From a virus, in IMG/VR virus record IMGVR_UViG_3300032157_000040, positions 1 to 27,331 of that record: a stretch of 27,331 nucleotides of DNA; one strand, written 5' to 3'. The notes under the pieces were generated by a model. That model saw only the letters and a list, made by a program, of their open reading frames with translations, did no database searches and was not told where the DNA came from. This document shows positions 1 to 7,246 of the stretch, piece after piece. A program made the position numbers and the translations under genes. The first letter of the stretch is position 1. Each line of letters begins with the position of its first letter.

Positions 1-461
1 TGACCAGGTTCTTTAACCTCGACATCTTGTGCGTCGTCAGTATTATAACGCTTTTTACCTTGAGTTTGTGCCGGTTGCGTTGGCTGTTGTGGTTGCGTTG
101 GCTGTCCTATTTGCTGTTGCTTTTGTCCGGGTGTTACTTCAGAATTCTTCCATGTAGAAACATCGGCACCTGGTTCTTTTCCAGGTAATACTTTTTGTGT
201 GTCATCTGCTCCTGGAAGACCTTTTTCTGCATCCGGAGCTGGATATCCTGGACCAGTGGCTAAAACTTTTTTAATCGCAGCTCGGATGTCTTCTTCTTCG
301 AATTCACCTTTAATATTCAGAAATTTAATTAATTGTTGAACATTAGGTTGTTTTCTATAAATAAGTTTCCCTGTTTTAGGATCCGGATTATTCTTAACAA
401 TCTGATTATTCTTTAAATATTGAATCCATTCACGAGTTAATTCTGTTAGGTTAAGAGCCAT
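1..461 (-). CDS. Hypothetical protein, 3' end outside window
   Basis: Open frame from an ATG at 461 that runs off the left edge (153 complete codons, no stop). The protein begins MALNLTELTREWIQYLKNN, has a helical, charged N-terminal third and then a low-complexity region rich in Pro, Gln and Gly. That region includes two copies of a Q-Q/P-T-Q-P type repeat (about 68-105 in the DNA) and ends in an acidic segment. Its start overlaps the end of the upstream 91-aa gene by 11 bases, so the two are probably translationally coupled and share the late-type promoter at 752-759. I do not recognise a family. The disordered Pro/Gln linker suggests a scaffold or virion-associated protein, but that is inference. 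Confidence 0.75.
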   Translation of the reverse strand, partial: MALNLTELTREWIQYLKNNQIVKNNPDPKTGKLIYRKQPNVQQLIKFLNIKGEFEEEDIRAAIKKVLATGPGYPAPDAEKGLPGADDTQKVLPGKEPGADVSTWKNSEVTPGQKQQQIGQPTQPQQPTQPAQTQGKKRYNTDDAQDVEVKEPG

Positions 462-726
462 CTTCGTCTCCATCGAACCCTGTCTTAATACGTTTTACCA
501 TTCTAGTAAAACGATTAGGATCAGCACCACGGATACTGGAAACAAAGCGTTTCTTCAAAGCCTCAGCCTCTTCGGGAGTGAAAGCTTCGTCGATTGATTC
601 AAGCAAATTAATGGCTGAAACTATAATGTGTTGTGCTCTGGCCTCGATAAGATCTTCTCTACTCTTTTGAGGCACATAGGTACTAATTTCCTCGAGTATG
701 GATCTACTTCTGCGATTAATTGACAA
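451..726 (-). CDS. Small conserved-looking hypothetical protein (91 aa)
   Basis: A 91-aa protein starting at a TTG codon (724-726). No ATG occurs before residue 75, and a GGAG Shine-Dalgarno sits 8 bases upstream, so the TTG start is well supported. The protein is helical, with a motif that reads roughly LIEARAQHIIVSAINLLESI (residues 26-45), followed by an Arg/Lys-rich segment (residues 60-82) and an acidic tail. I recall similar short proteins in other T4-type phages but no function. A GATAAATA late-promoter element lies at 752-759, about 20 bases upstream of the predicted transcript's start codon. It heads a two-gene unit with the partial gene that overlaps its 3' end. Confidence 0.75.
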   Translation of the reverse strand: MSINRRSRSILEEISTYVPQKSREDLIEARAQHIIVSAINLLESIDEAFTPEEAEALKKRFVSSIRGADPNRFTRMVKRIKTGFDGDEDGS

Positions 727-751
727 GTTATAATCTCCGATTATTTTTCTA

Positions 752-759
752 TATTTATC
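752..759 (-). promoter_or_regulatory. T4-type late promoter octamer (GATAAATA)
   Basis: Minus-strand GATAAATA in the short gap between the helicase gene and the 91-aa gene. It matches the T4 late -10 element TATAAATA at 7 of 8 positions. The predicted start near 746 leaves about 20 bases of leader that contain the GGAG ribosome site. Confidence 0.6.
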
Positions 760-778
760 AATTAATCAGCAAAAGATT

Positions 779-2218
779 TTATTTCTTCATTTTGAGCATT
801 GAACGCAAGGCTGCTGCGCCTTCAAGTGTTTCTGTTTTCTTAACCTTAGTCATAGATGTAATTTCACCTATACTCGGATCTATCTTTTCATTTGACTTAA
901 CAACACTTCGTTTCTTCAACTGATCATAAATATTTTTAGTTGTGGTTGTTACTGCACTTTCATCACCTTCTTCGAGGTCAGAAATTCTTAAACTCTTATT
1001 ATTGAATGCTAAATCTACCTTAGAACCTACACCTGCACTGGAACGTGTCTTAATAAATTGAATTTGATAACGACCACTTTCCTTCATTGATGCACTTGTA
1101 AAAATACCAATGACATTATCTGCTGTATTAACTTTAGAAATACCACCTGCAATATGACTAGGATCATATTCAATCTCTTCATAAGATCCACGATTTAATT
1201 GTGAAGCTGAAATTGTTACCGTATCAAGTTCAACTGATAAATTACGCAATTCTTCTGTGACATATTTGTCCTTAACAAATAAGTTTTCCATTGAAATTTT
1301 TGTACTCATTGGATTCATCAAATCTAAATAATCAACTAAAATACAATCAACCTTAATTTTTTTATGTATTTCATACTCTTTAACAAATGCACGAATATCA
1401 TTAGCAGTACATCCATTCTTTAATTGTTTAATTTGAATTGAACCTTTATGTTGCTGCTGCGTCTTTTTAAGCCTTAAATGAACATCATCAATATTCCGCA
1501 TCACTTCACGTGTCTCATATCCAGTGTGCATTGCATCAATACGCATAGCACAAAGCTTCTCACTGAGTTCCAATGATAGATAAACAACATTTAATCCTGC
1601 CAATGCCCAATTCACTGCAAGATTTTGTAAAAATAGAGATTTACCTGCTCCAGATTGTCCTGCAAAAATAGTAATCTCTCCACGGTTTACACCACCATAG
1701 AGTTTATCGTCTACTATTTTCCAGCCCGTGGATATCTGCCCTTTACCTGCCCGAATAGCTTCAAGTCTAGACTTCGGATCATAGTAATAATCTGTTCCGA
1801 GGTCTTTAACAAGGGCAATCTGTACCGCCGCTTTGATAGTTGCTTCAACTTCGCCATATCTTCCTTCATCTAATAAAGTGGGAGAGGCCAGAATTGCATC
1901 ACGCAATGCCTTATGCCTACAAAACTTTTCAAACTCTCTTAAAAACCAATCTTCATTTAAAGAAGCCGCAACTTCCATGAGTTCAACTTCTTTTTTAGTT
2001 GTGGCTTTTATTACCTGTAGTGGCGGGATTAATGAAAAATCTGTACTATATCCTTCAATAAAGGCTACCGCATCTCTATTTTGTGTATTTTCAAAATATT
2101 TAGATTTCAAAATACCTTTACAACGCACAAATAAGTCTGGTTTGCTTACCATAAAATTGATAAACAAGTCTTCAACTTCTTTATCATAAACATCAATTCC
2201 GCTTTCGTTTTCTTTCAT
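779..2218 (-). CDS. 41: Replicative DNA helicase, DnaB/gp41-like
   Basis: RecA-fold hexameric replicative helicase that unwinds DNA ahead of the phage polymerase and works with the gp61-type primase. Numbered from the longest frame, the Walker A motif GQSGAGKS lies at residues 190-197 and the Walker B strand ILVDYLDL at about 296-303. A helical N-terminal domain fills residues 1-150, and the C-terminal RecA core is followed by a basic tail. The overall length (about 480 aa) fits T4 gp41. The longest frame opens at a TTG at 2227; I prefer the in-frame ATG at 2218 because GGGA is better placed for it. The gene starts inside the end of the primase gene (about 26 bases overlap), so the primase and helicase are coupled, as expected for a primosome pair. 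Confidence 0.95.
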   Translation of the reverse strand: MKENESGIDVYDKEVEDLFINFMVSKPDLFVRCKGILKSKYFENTQNRDAVAFIEGYSTDFSLIPPLQVIKATTKKEVELMEVAASLNEDWFLREFEKFCRHKALRDAILASPTLLDEGRYGEVEATIKAAVQIALVKDLGTDYYYDPKSRLEAIRAGKGQISTGWKIVDDKLYGGVNRGEITIFAGQSGAGKSLFLQNLAVNWALAGLNVVYLSLELSEKLCAMRIDAMHTGYETREVMRNIDDVHLRLKKTQQQHKGSIQIKQLKNGCTANDIRAFVKEYEIHKKIKVDCILVDYLDLMNPMSTKISMENLFVKDKYVTEELRNLSVELDTVTISASQLNRGSYEEIEYDPSHIAGGISKVNTADNVIGIFTSASMKESGRYQIQFIKTRSSAGVGSKVDLAFNNKSLRISDLEEGDESAVTTTTKNIYDQLKKRSVVKSNEKIDPSIGEITSMTKVKKTETLEGAAALRSMLKMKK

Positions 2219-3248
2219 TTTGTTCAATGTCCCATGTTATTTTTATCTTTTCCTTTCCAGACACTGCGGTAGAAATAATAGAATGTGTAGTTAATAACCT
2301 TCCATAGATTTCCGATGCTTGAGCCGCATCTTTTATATTTTGTCCCCATTTTGGAAATGCCACAGCCCAATTATTTTCAATTGCTACCTTAACTAAATCC
2401 CATCCTTTCTTATCTCTATCAGGACATACAATTACCTGTTTCTGAAGACGATTAATAATATCTACCTTTGCCTGTCCAATCTCACCTAATGTACTTATGC
2501 CATCAACGCACCATGCATCGAGGACACCCTCATTGAGGAGAACATATTTACGTGACCAATCTGAATAATGATCAAGATTATAGACAAAGTCTAATGGGCA
2601 TTGTTGAAGATATTTTGGTATGCTCTTATCAACTGGATCATAACATAAGCGTGAAGTAAATCCTACAATATTTCGTTTATAATAATAAGGAATAATTAGG
2701 CGTTGATTTAAATTATTAAATGTTTCGGGAGACCAATAGAATTGATCTAAATCAAAAATACGTCTTTTTAACGCATAATCTACAACTTTACGAAAATTTG
2801 GATCTGTTAATCCATGTTCAAGCCATTCAGTTATCTTTAGTGAATCTTTCGGTAATTCGACAGGTTTCCACAGTTGAAATAAAGATTTGAGCCTACTTTC
2901 TCTATCTATTTTATCGCCATCTCTTACTTGAATAATATTATTTCTATTTCTAAATATTTCAAAATCAAGTTGTTTAATGAAATCTTCACCAACATTTATT
3001 TGTTTTAAGAAAAATTTCATTCCTTTAGATAAATCTTTACCTTCTGTATAACCAGCAGAAAATCCACAATTGAAGCAATTTATTGCTATAGATTGTGGAT
3101 TATATTGAATTCCGAAACGATTACGTGTATCTTTTCCGTGCCCACGTGTATGGCATAACATGCAGTTTCGCTTATTCCACCCTTTTGGGGCCTGTTTTAG
3201 TGGGCCAATGTTTTGCTGAATTGCGTCGCGAAGAATTTCTAAAATCAT
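2193..3248 (-). CDS. 61: DNA primase, gp61-like (zinc finger plus Toprim)
   Basis: Synthesises RNA primers for lagging-strand replication, acting with the gp41-like helicase. The N-terminal zinc-binding domain shows C29-x2-C32 and C58-x2-C61, with His residues at 33 and 37 between them. The Toprim core shows the conserved Glu in LLNEGVLDAW (E240) and the Asp-x-Asp in CPDRDKKG (D277/D279). The 351-aa length is typical for T4 gp61. The ATG at 3248 has no Shine-Dalgarno; a sigma70-like promoter ends 6 bases before it, so the transcript may be leaderless. It overlaps the downstream helicase start. Confidence 0.93.
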   Translation of the reverse strand: MILEILRDAIQQNIGPLKQAPKGWNKRNCMLCHTRGHGKDTRNRFGIQYNPQSIAINCFNCGFSAGYTEGKDLSKGMKFFLKQINVGEDFIKQLDFEIFRNRNNIIQVRDGDKIDRESRLKSLFQLWKPVELPKDSLKITEWLEHGLTDPNFRKVVDYALKRRIFDLDQFYWSPETFNNLNQRLIIPYYYKRNIVGFTSRLCYDPVDKSIPKYLQQCPLDFVYNLDHYSDWSRKYVLLNEGVLDAWCVDGISTLGEIGQAKVDIINRLQKQVIVCPDRDKKGWDLVKVAIENNWAVAFPKWGQNIKDAAQASEIYGRLLTTHSIISTAVSGKEKIKITWDIEQNERKRKRN

Positions 3249-3254
3249 CTACGA

Positions 3255-3283
3255 ATTGTAACAGATTTCGTGAAGAAAATCAA
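3255..3283 (-). promoter_or_regulatory. Sigma70-type promoter for primase-helicase
   Basis: On the minus strand, -35 TTGATT (3278-3283, 4 of 6 consensus) and -10 TACAAT (3255-3260, 5 of 6) are separated by exactly 17 bases. Six bases separate the -10 hexamer from the primase ATG, which would put +1 on the A of the start codon. It lies wholly in the 39-base gap after the transglycosylase gene. It explains how replication genes can be expressed early although they follow late genes. Confidence 0.55.
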
Positions 3284-3287
3284 ATAA

Positions 3288-3884
3288 TCACTTATAAAGC
3301 TGTCTTTCGTTATTAAATTTATTAATATAATTTTGATTGAATTTACCTTTACGATAATCTCCATATCCTACATTATAGGCTATAATCGTAGCGTCTTTAT
3401 CTTTTAATCCTTTATGATATTGAGATAGAATGTCGACCGATTTCTCTATTTGATGTTCGAGATCTGTTCTTAGTCTTTTAGCATCAAGTTTATGAACATT
3501 TGGTCGAATTTGAGTCAATCCAACCGCAGGATCTTTCTTTAGATCTGAAACAGCTTCCGGTCTAAAACTACTTTCTATTCCAACAATAGTTAAAATATCT
3601 TCGGCTCTAGGAAAAACAGGTTTCTCATGTTTTTTAGCAAGCTTGGCAATTTGTAAAGCTAATTCAGGATTTATTTTATATTTAGATAGAATTTTATCTG
3701 CTAAATCCTGTGCATTATGTCGAACTGGTGCCGGATTAACTTTTTGCTGAACAGGTCTATCAAAATTAGGAATTTTAGGATTAAAATTTCCTAATGCTGC
3801 CAATCCAAGAATTCCGCCGGCGGCGGCTTTCTTGAAATTTATTTCGTCCAGTTGTTTTTCGGTTAAAACTTCATATAATTTCAT
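3288..3884 (-). CDS. Lytic transglycosylase (SLT fold) with capsid-targeting-like N-terminus
   Basis: Predicted to cleave peptidoglycan glycan strands. The SLT-type lysozyme motifs are clear: the catalytic Glu in VGIESSFRP (E104), GLTQI (122-126) and AYNVG near residue 170. Residues 1-9 (MKLYEVLTE) resemble the T4 capsid-targeting peptide MKTYQEFIAE and end in L-x-E, the T4 prohead-protease cleavage pattern. A short Ala/Gly/Leu-rich hydrophobic stretch follows (about 20-33). It starts just after the stop of the 290-aa gene, behind a TAGGG ribosome site, so it should share that gene's late promoter. No holin-like neighbour is visible, so a virion-associated entry enzyme is more likely than an endolysin; this is inference. 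Confidence 0.85.
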   Translation of the reverse strand: MKLYEVLTEKQLDEINFKKAAAGGILGLAALGNFNPKIPNFDRPVQQKVNPAPVRHNAQDLADKILSKYKINPELALQIAKLAKKHEKPVFPRAEDILTIVGIESSFRPEAVSDLKKDPAVGLTQIRPNVHKLDAKRLRTDLEHQIEKSVDILSQYHKGLKDKDATIIAYNVGYGDYRKGKFNQNYINKFNNERQLYK

Positions 3885-3885
3885 A

Positions 3886-4758
3886 TTAAGCCCTAACTAT
3901 TAATTTTTTCAATATGCCTGGATTAAGAACTTCTTGACTTGGAAAATATTTAAACTTCAACCACATGAAATTAGCCGCGAATGACCAAGATTGTGTTCCG
4001 GTATAACAGAAGAATTCAACATCTTTTGATAATGTTGAAGGATAGATTTTGAACCAGCGGTGATGGTCTACGTAAGGATCAGGTGACTCTTCAAGACTTC
4101 CCCAAATTTCTAATCTACCAGTTGCATCACAAGTGTATGTAGAAAATGAATGAACTGAATCAATGTGATTTAAAACTCTTGCACCAGGTATTCTCCTGGT
4201 ATAAAAGCATGGAGCAGGTGGCGTAGATGTAGATATAATAATATCCGGTGTCCAATCTTCTGGAAGAATTGTAACACTTGGAGGTGGTGATTTAAGTGCT
4301 TGTTCCGTAATTTCAATTTCCATTGCAACGTTATCATTATAATCACTATATAATGGTTTTTCAACATAATAATCCGGTGCATTAGAAACAAAGGACTTTG
4401 TTTGAATTAAAACAAATTCATATAATCCTGCATGAATAAGTGCAAGATCTCCGGAATCTAATTCTAATGTAATAATACCTTTTGCTGGTCCAAGTCGGCA
4501 AATTTTCTCTAATGAAATAGTTCTATTTTCAGGATCGATAATTCTTGCATAAACTTGGCTATCGCAAGAAATATCTGTCGGAACTCTGTCTGGACCTAAT
4601 ACTCTAAAAATTAATTTCTGGTCAAGCCCCTTATGTGCTTTTAATGGAACGTTATTATTCATTGGTCCGTTATCCTTGCATGAGCAGAAGGTATCACCGA
4701 CAGCGAGTAATCCCCATACGTGATCGTATAAATATGTCTTGTGAAATGTGACGTCCAT
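3886..4758 (-). CDS. Probable virion/baseplate-associated protein (290 aa)
   Basis: A mostly beta-strand protein. Residues 45-120 (LDQKLIFRVLGPDRVP onward, ending in an ALIHAGLYEFVLIQT-like strand) resemble the Ig-like N-terminal domain of baseplate upper proteins, which attach receptor-binding parts. The C-terminal half (190-290) has many aromatic residues and ends in a WLKFKYFPS segment followed by a short basic tail. It has no signal peptide or membrane segment. It carries its own GATAAATA late promoter and a GGTAGGG ribosome site, which supports a structural role. A long antisense or shifted frame inside it (4170-4391) is not a gene. The specific function is not identifiable from sequence alone. 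Confidence 0.7.
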   Translation of the reverse strand: MDVTFHKTYLYDHVWGLLAVGDTFCSCKDNGPMNNNVPLKAHKGLDQKLIFRVLGPDRVPTDISCDSQVYARIIDPENRTISLEKICRLGPAKGIITLELDSGDLALIHAGLYEFVLIQTKSFVSNAPDYYVEKPLYSDYNDNVAMEIEITEQALKSPPPSVTILPEDWTPDIIISTSTPPAPCFYTRRIPGARVLNHIDSVHSFSTYTCDATGRLEIWGSLEESPDPYVDHHRWFKIYPSTLSKDVEFFCYTGTQSWSFAANFMWLKFKYFPSQEVLNPGILKKLIVRA

Positions 4759-4776
4759 TTATCCCTACCTTTTCTA

Positions 4777-4784
4777 TATTTATC
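4777..4784 (-). promoter_or_regulatory. T4-type late promoter octamer (GATAAATA)
   Basis: Minus-strand GATAAATA in the 59-base gap after the kinase-like gene. The predicted start near 4771 gives a 13-base leader containing GGTAGGG before the ATG at 4758. It should drive the 290-aa virion-like gene and the transglycosylase. Confidence 0.65.
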
Positions 4785-4817
4785 AAAAATTAGTCGCATC
4801 TCTTGCCTGCTTTTTCT

Positions 4818-5420
4818 TTAGCTAGCCCATGGATCAGTAACAACAAGAGTGTCTCCACGCTTCATTACGTTGCTGCTATTCCAGTCTTCCCCACTGTATC
4901 CAATTATAAAATCCAGTTCTGGCCAATGTTCTTCGAGATAATCTGAATTTTCGTCCGAATCAAGATAATCGAATAAGGAATAGCCCCTCTTTGGTTCTAT
5001 ACTGGGGGCTATATACTTCTTAAGTATAGGATCATTCTCTCCGTCAAGCTCTTGTAGTAGTTCCATTCTAATAGCATGACTGTTTTTCCCAATGTTTATG
5101 GGCCTTCCTCGAACCTTTGGCACGTGAGGATTGTTTTGATTTTTACGTATAACTTTTAGAAACTTTTCGTATCCCCGATCATCGACGAATACCTTATAGA
5201 CATAGGGATAGTTAGGATGTTGGAAAATATTAGCAAAATAGCCATCAGTGTTTATCTTCTTCCATCCATGCTGTTCTGCTGTTTTAATGAAATTATTCAT
5301 CGAATCAGTCTCGTACTTATAATCACTAATTTGATTGGTTTCAATCTCCTTGGGTTTCAATTGCGAGGCTGCTCTGTTAAGTGGGTGTGATTTGTATCCA
5401 GTAAGTTCGTTTAGTCGCAT
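4818..5420 (-). CDS. Minimal protein-kinase-like protein A
   Basis: A 200-aa protein whose layout matches a protein-kinase fold. It has a glycine/aromatic loop near GYFANIF (60-66), a candidate ATP-binding Lys in VYKVF (K76) and a hinge-like MELLQEL (119-125). The catalytic-loop-like GEDWNSSNVM has D179 and N184 at the canonical D-x4-N spacing. VVTDPWAS then places the putative metal-binding Asp at D196. The protein stops three residues after that Asp-Pro, so it has no activation loop or C-lobe. The N-terminus MRLNELTG recalls the start of kinase-like protein B. The late-type element directly abuts the ATG, with no Shine-Dalgarno, so the message may be leaderless. Activity and substrate are unknown. 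Confidence 0.75.
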   Translation of the reverse strand: MRLNELTGYKSHPLNRAASQLKPKEIETNQISDYKYETDSMNNFIKTAEQHGWKKINTDGYFANIFQHPNYPYVYKVFVDDRGYEKFLKVIRKNQNNPHVPKVRGRPINIGKNSHAIRMELLQELDGENDPILKKYIAPSIEPKRGYSLFDYLDSDENSDYLEEHWPELDFIIGYSGEDWNSSNVMKRGDTLVVTDPWAS

Positions 5421-5424
5421 TCTA

Positions 5425-5432
5425 TATTTATC
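5425..5432 (-). promoter_or_regulatory. Late promoter octamer abutting kinase A start
   Basis: Minus-strand GATAAATA followed by only 4 bases and then the ATG at 5420. A T4-like start about 6 bases after the octamer would fall within or next to the start codon. It is back-to-back with the plus-strand TATAAATA at 5473-5480. Confidence 0.6.
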
Positions 5433-5472
5433 ACAAAGGGACCCGAAAAAAGTTTCATTCCTTAATCAAACA

Positions 5473-5480
5473 TATAAATA
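5473..5480 (+). promoter_or_regulatory. Perfect T4 late promoter octamer (TATAAATA) for the plus-strand pair
   Basis: An exact TATAAATA lies 6 bases upstream of the ATG at 5487, so the predicted +1 falls at or next to the A of ATG. It is the only promoter-like signal for the two plus-strand genes, and there is no Shine-Dalgarno. Confidence 0.65.
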
Positions 5481-5486
5481 AGTATT

Positions 5487-5858
5487 ATGATAAATCTCGA
5501 AGAAATCAGGGAGAAATTCCCCTTTTTAACCGGTATACGCTTTCAAACGCATGAATATATTGGAATTATACAAAATTCTGACGATAAGATTATCAGCTTT
5601 TATGATTATGAATGTATCCGTACACCTGAAGAAAAAGTAGTTTTTCTCGAGAATGGAGATACCTGGTGGTGGGAAAGCAATAGGTTGCTACCTATTAATA
5701 TCTTTTTACAAGGACAAATGCAACAATTTCGTTATTGCATGAAAACAATTGTAAACAAAGATGTAGAGATTATGTTCGGTTCCTGTACAAGTCTAAACAA
5801 CATTATGAAGAAACGAATTAAGAAACGTCAAATTCAATTAATCAGAAAAGTGCCTTAA
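5487..5858 (+). CDS. Conserved-looking hypothetical phage protein (123 aa)
   Basis: One of only two plus-strand genes. It begins MINLEEIREKFPFL, has a central acidic/aromatic segment with DTWWWESNR (about 58-66) and PINIFLQG, and ends in a strongly basic helix (KKRIKKRQIQLIRK) typical of nucleic-acid or membrane contact. No ribosome site is visible; the late octamer 6 bases upstream implies a leaderless start. I recall similar proteins in T4-type phages, without a known role. Its first residues (NLEEI) are the same as those of the next gene. Function unknown. Confidence 0.75.
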   Translation: MINLEEIREKFPFLTGIRFQTHEYIGIIQNSDDKIISFYDYECIRTPEEKVVFLENGDTWWWESNRLLPINIFLQGQMQQFRYCMKTIVNKDVEIMFGSCTSLNNIMKKRIKKRQIQLIRKVP

Positions 5859-5863
5859 TCTTT

Positions 5864-6427
5864 ATGAACTTAGAAGAAATAATTTCCGGGGAGTTAGGTA
5901 ATCCAAACATACCTATATTTTCAAATCCAAAACATGAGTGCGATCAGGACGGGTATGCCATTATGTCTGATATATGGAATGGATATTATGTATTAGGCAT
6001 TTTGGATAACAATATCCCATTATCTTATGTTATTTTAGAACCAGAACAAAACGGTCTAAATAAATTAAGAGAAATTTATACAGATCCAAAACACCGCGGA
6101 AATAATTTAGCAGCCATCTTACTATTATGCCTAAAAGGTAAATTAGGAGTTAGAATATTATTAGATAAAGATGAAGTTGTGAGTGAAAATGCTCGAGGTC
6201 TAATCCTTAAGATGGTAAAAGGAAATAGATTACACGCATCATTACCCGATGGTAAAAAACTTTCTCCAATAGAATTAGAAAATATATTTAATAATGTATC
6301 TCCCAGTAATATCTCAATCATTATCGAAGGGCATAATTTCTCTGATATCGAACCAAAATATAGAAAAGATCTTATATTATCAGAAAGATTTCATTTAAGA
6401 TACAGTAATAAAGAATTATTTGATTAA
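5864..6427 (+). CDS. GNAT-like acetyltransferase (putative)
   Basis: A 187-aa protein with a GNAT-type core. After two strands (YYVLGILDNNIPLSYVIL, about 43-60), motif A reads LREIYTDPKHRGNNLAAILL (68-87). The H-R-G-N-N-L-A part stands where the Q/R-x-x-G-x-G/A acetyl-CoA pyrophosphate loop is expected. It begins MNLEEIISGEL, echoing the neighbouring 123-aa protein. No Shine-Dalgarno precedes the ATG, which lies 5 bases after the previous stop, so translation is probably coupled. The substrate is unknown. Transcription from the upstream late octamer would make it a late gene, unusual for a host-modifying enzyme unless it is packaged or modifies virions. It ends 8 bases from the convergent DnaE-like gene. 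Confidence 0.65.
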   Translation: MNLEEIISGELGNPNIPIFSNPKHECDQDGYAIMSDIWNGYYVLGILDNNIPLSYVILEPEQNGLNKLREIYTDPKHRGNNLAAILLLCLKGKLGVRILLDKDEVVSENARGLILKMVKGNRLHASLPDGKKLSPIELENIFNNVSPSNISIIIEGHNFSDIEPKYRKDLILSERFHLRYSNKELFD

Positions 6428-6435
6428 AACATATG

Positions 6436-7023
6436 CTATTCTTTCGAAAATTTCTCAATTAGCAGATTTAAATTTACCACGATAGCGAGAGCATAGGCTA
6501 TTGCATGACATCGGCGGAATTGATATTCGTCTCCTTTCTTTACCCAAACTTCTTTTCTAATATTATCCCAACTTTGATGCTGTAGATATGCTTTTCCTGG
6601 ACGCATAATTGCAAGGACCATAGCCAAGTCTTCGATTGATTGAGGTTTATATTTTACTAATAAATTGCTGTGTCCCTTTAAATGAAATAATTGATCAGTA
6701 ATTTCCGAATATTGAAAAAAATCCCAAGGTGGTTCTTTTTCTAATAATTCAAGTAAATGCTTTTCAGATTTAACACCTTCATACATATTAACATTCAAAA
6801 AATCAATTTTGAAATATCCATAGTCTCTTGCTTTCTTATAATCCAATGTTGCCATATTGGTTACAGGATCACGAGGAATGTTTTGAAAATATACACCTGT
6901 ATTATGCTTTTCATAACTGCCATCGTCATCACGATCAATCCGTCCTTGGATACATCCAATACCTTTTAAGATATCTTCTCTACCAAATACGTCCATGTCA
7001 ACATCTGTTTCAATTCTTTTCAT
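6436..7023 (-). CDS. Miniature DnaE-like (C-family DNA polymerase) palm protein
   Basis: A 195-aa protein that reads like a condensed bacterial DnaE/PolC palm. The N-terminal ETDVDMDVFGREDIL (5-19) matches the P-D-x-D-x-D-F motif that carries two catalytic aspartates. YFKIDFLNV (about 71-79) matches the motif with the third aspartate. FFQYSEITDQLF, then the stretch around KPQSIEDLAMVLAIMRPGK, matches the FQ-x-ES and L-x-RPGP region. FRRCHAIAYALAIV matches the F-x-KSH-x-x-AYA segment. All PHP, fingers and C-terminal OB-fold parts are absent, compared with more than 1,000 residues in real DnaE. It is the last gene of the gp32 operon, overlapping the preceding gene by 14 bases. Activity is unproven; it could be a replisome accessory factor. 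Confidence 0.7.
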   Translation of the reverse strand: MKRIETDVDMDVFGREDILKGIGCIQGRIDRDDDGSYEKHNTGVYFQNIPRDPVTNMATLDYKKARDYGYFKIDFLNVNMYEGVKSEKHLLELLEKEPPWDFFQYSEITDQLFHLKGHSNLLVKYKPQSIEDLAMVLAIMRPGKAYLQHQSWDNIRKEVWVKKGDEYQFRRCHAIAYALAIVVNLNLLIEKFSKE

Positions 7024-7246
7024 TTTTATATATTATTAATGGTATATACGGACAATAAAAATATCCTACAGCCTCAATTACATAGGGTTCAAATTTTAAT
7101 TTAAATGCTGTTGCATCTTCCTCATTATCAAAGGTTAACATATTTGTTCCCCATTTAAAGGAGATTACATCTAATAAATTATTATCTACAAGCCATTCGC
7201 TAATAATTTCTAATTTATTATGTGGTACTTTAAATGAAATTTCCAT
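7010..7246 (-). CDS. Small hypothetical protein (78 aa)
   Basis: A 78-aa protein with alternating strand and helix segments. It begins MEISFKVPHNKLEIISEW and continues through MLTFDNEEDATAFKLKFE to a hydrophobic, tyrosine-rich end, suggesting a ferredoxin-like alpha/beta fold. It starts at TAATG overlapping the zinc-finger gene's stop and runs 14 bases into the DnaE-like gene, so it is translationally coupled on both sides. Family not recognised; it might be a partner of the DnaE-like protein. Confidence 0.7.
   Translation of the reverse strand: MEISFKVPHNKLEIISEWLVDNNLLDVISFKWGTNMLTFDNEEDATAFKLKFEPYVIEAVGYFYCPYIPLIIYKNEKN

Noticed and set aside
719-735. TTGACA followed closely by TATAAT on the plus strand near 720-734
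   Set aside because: Both hexamers are good but only 3 bases apart, so they cannot act together as a sigma70 promoter, and no plus-strand gene follows.
1833-2189. Plus-strand open frame of 118 codons opposite the helicase gene
   Set aside because: It lies fully antisense to a clear gp41-like helicase, has no ribosome site and a low-complexity product.
4727-4734. Exact TATAAATA on the plus strand inside the 290-aa gene
   Set aside because: It points against the gene and no plus-strand gene lies downstream within reach; taken as a chance match in AT-rich DNA.
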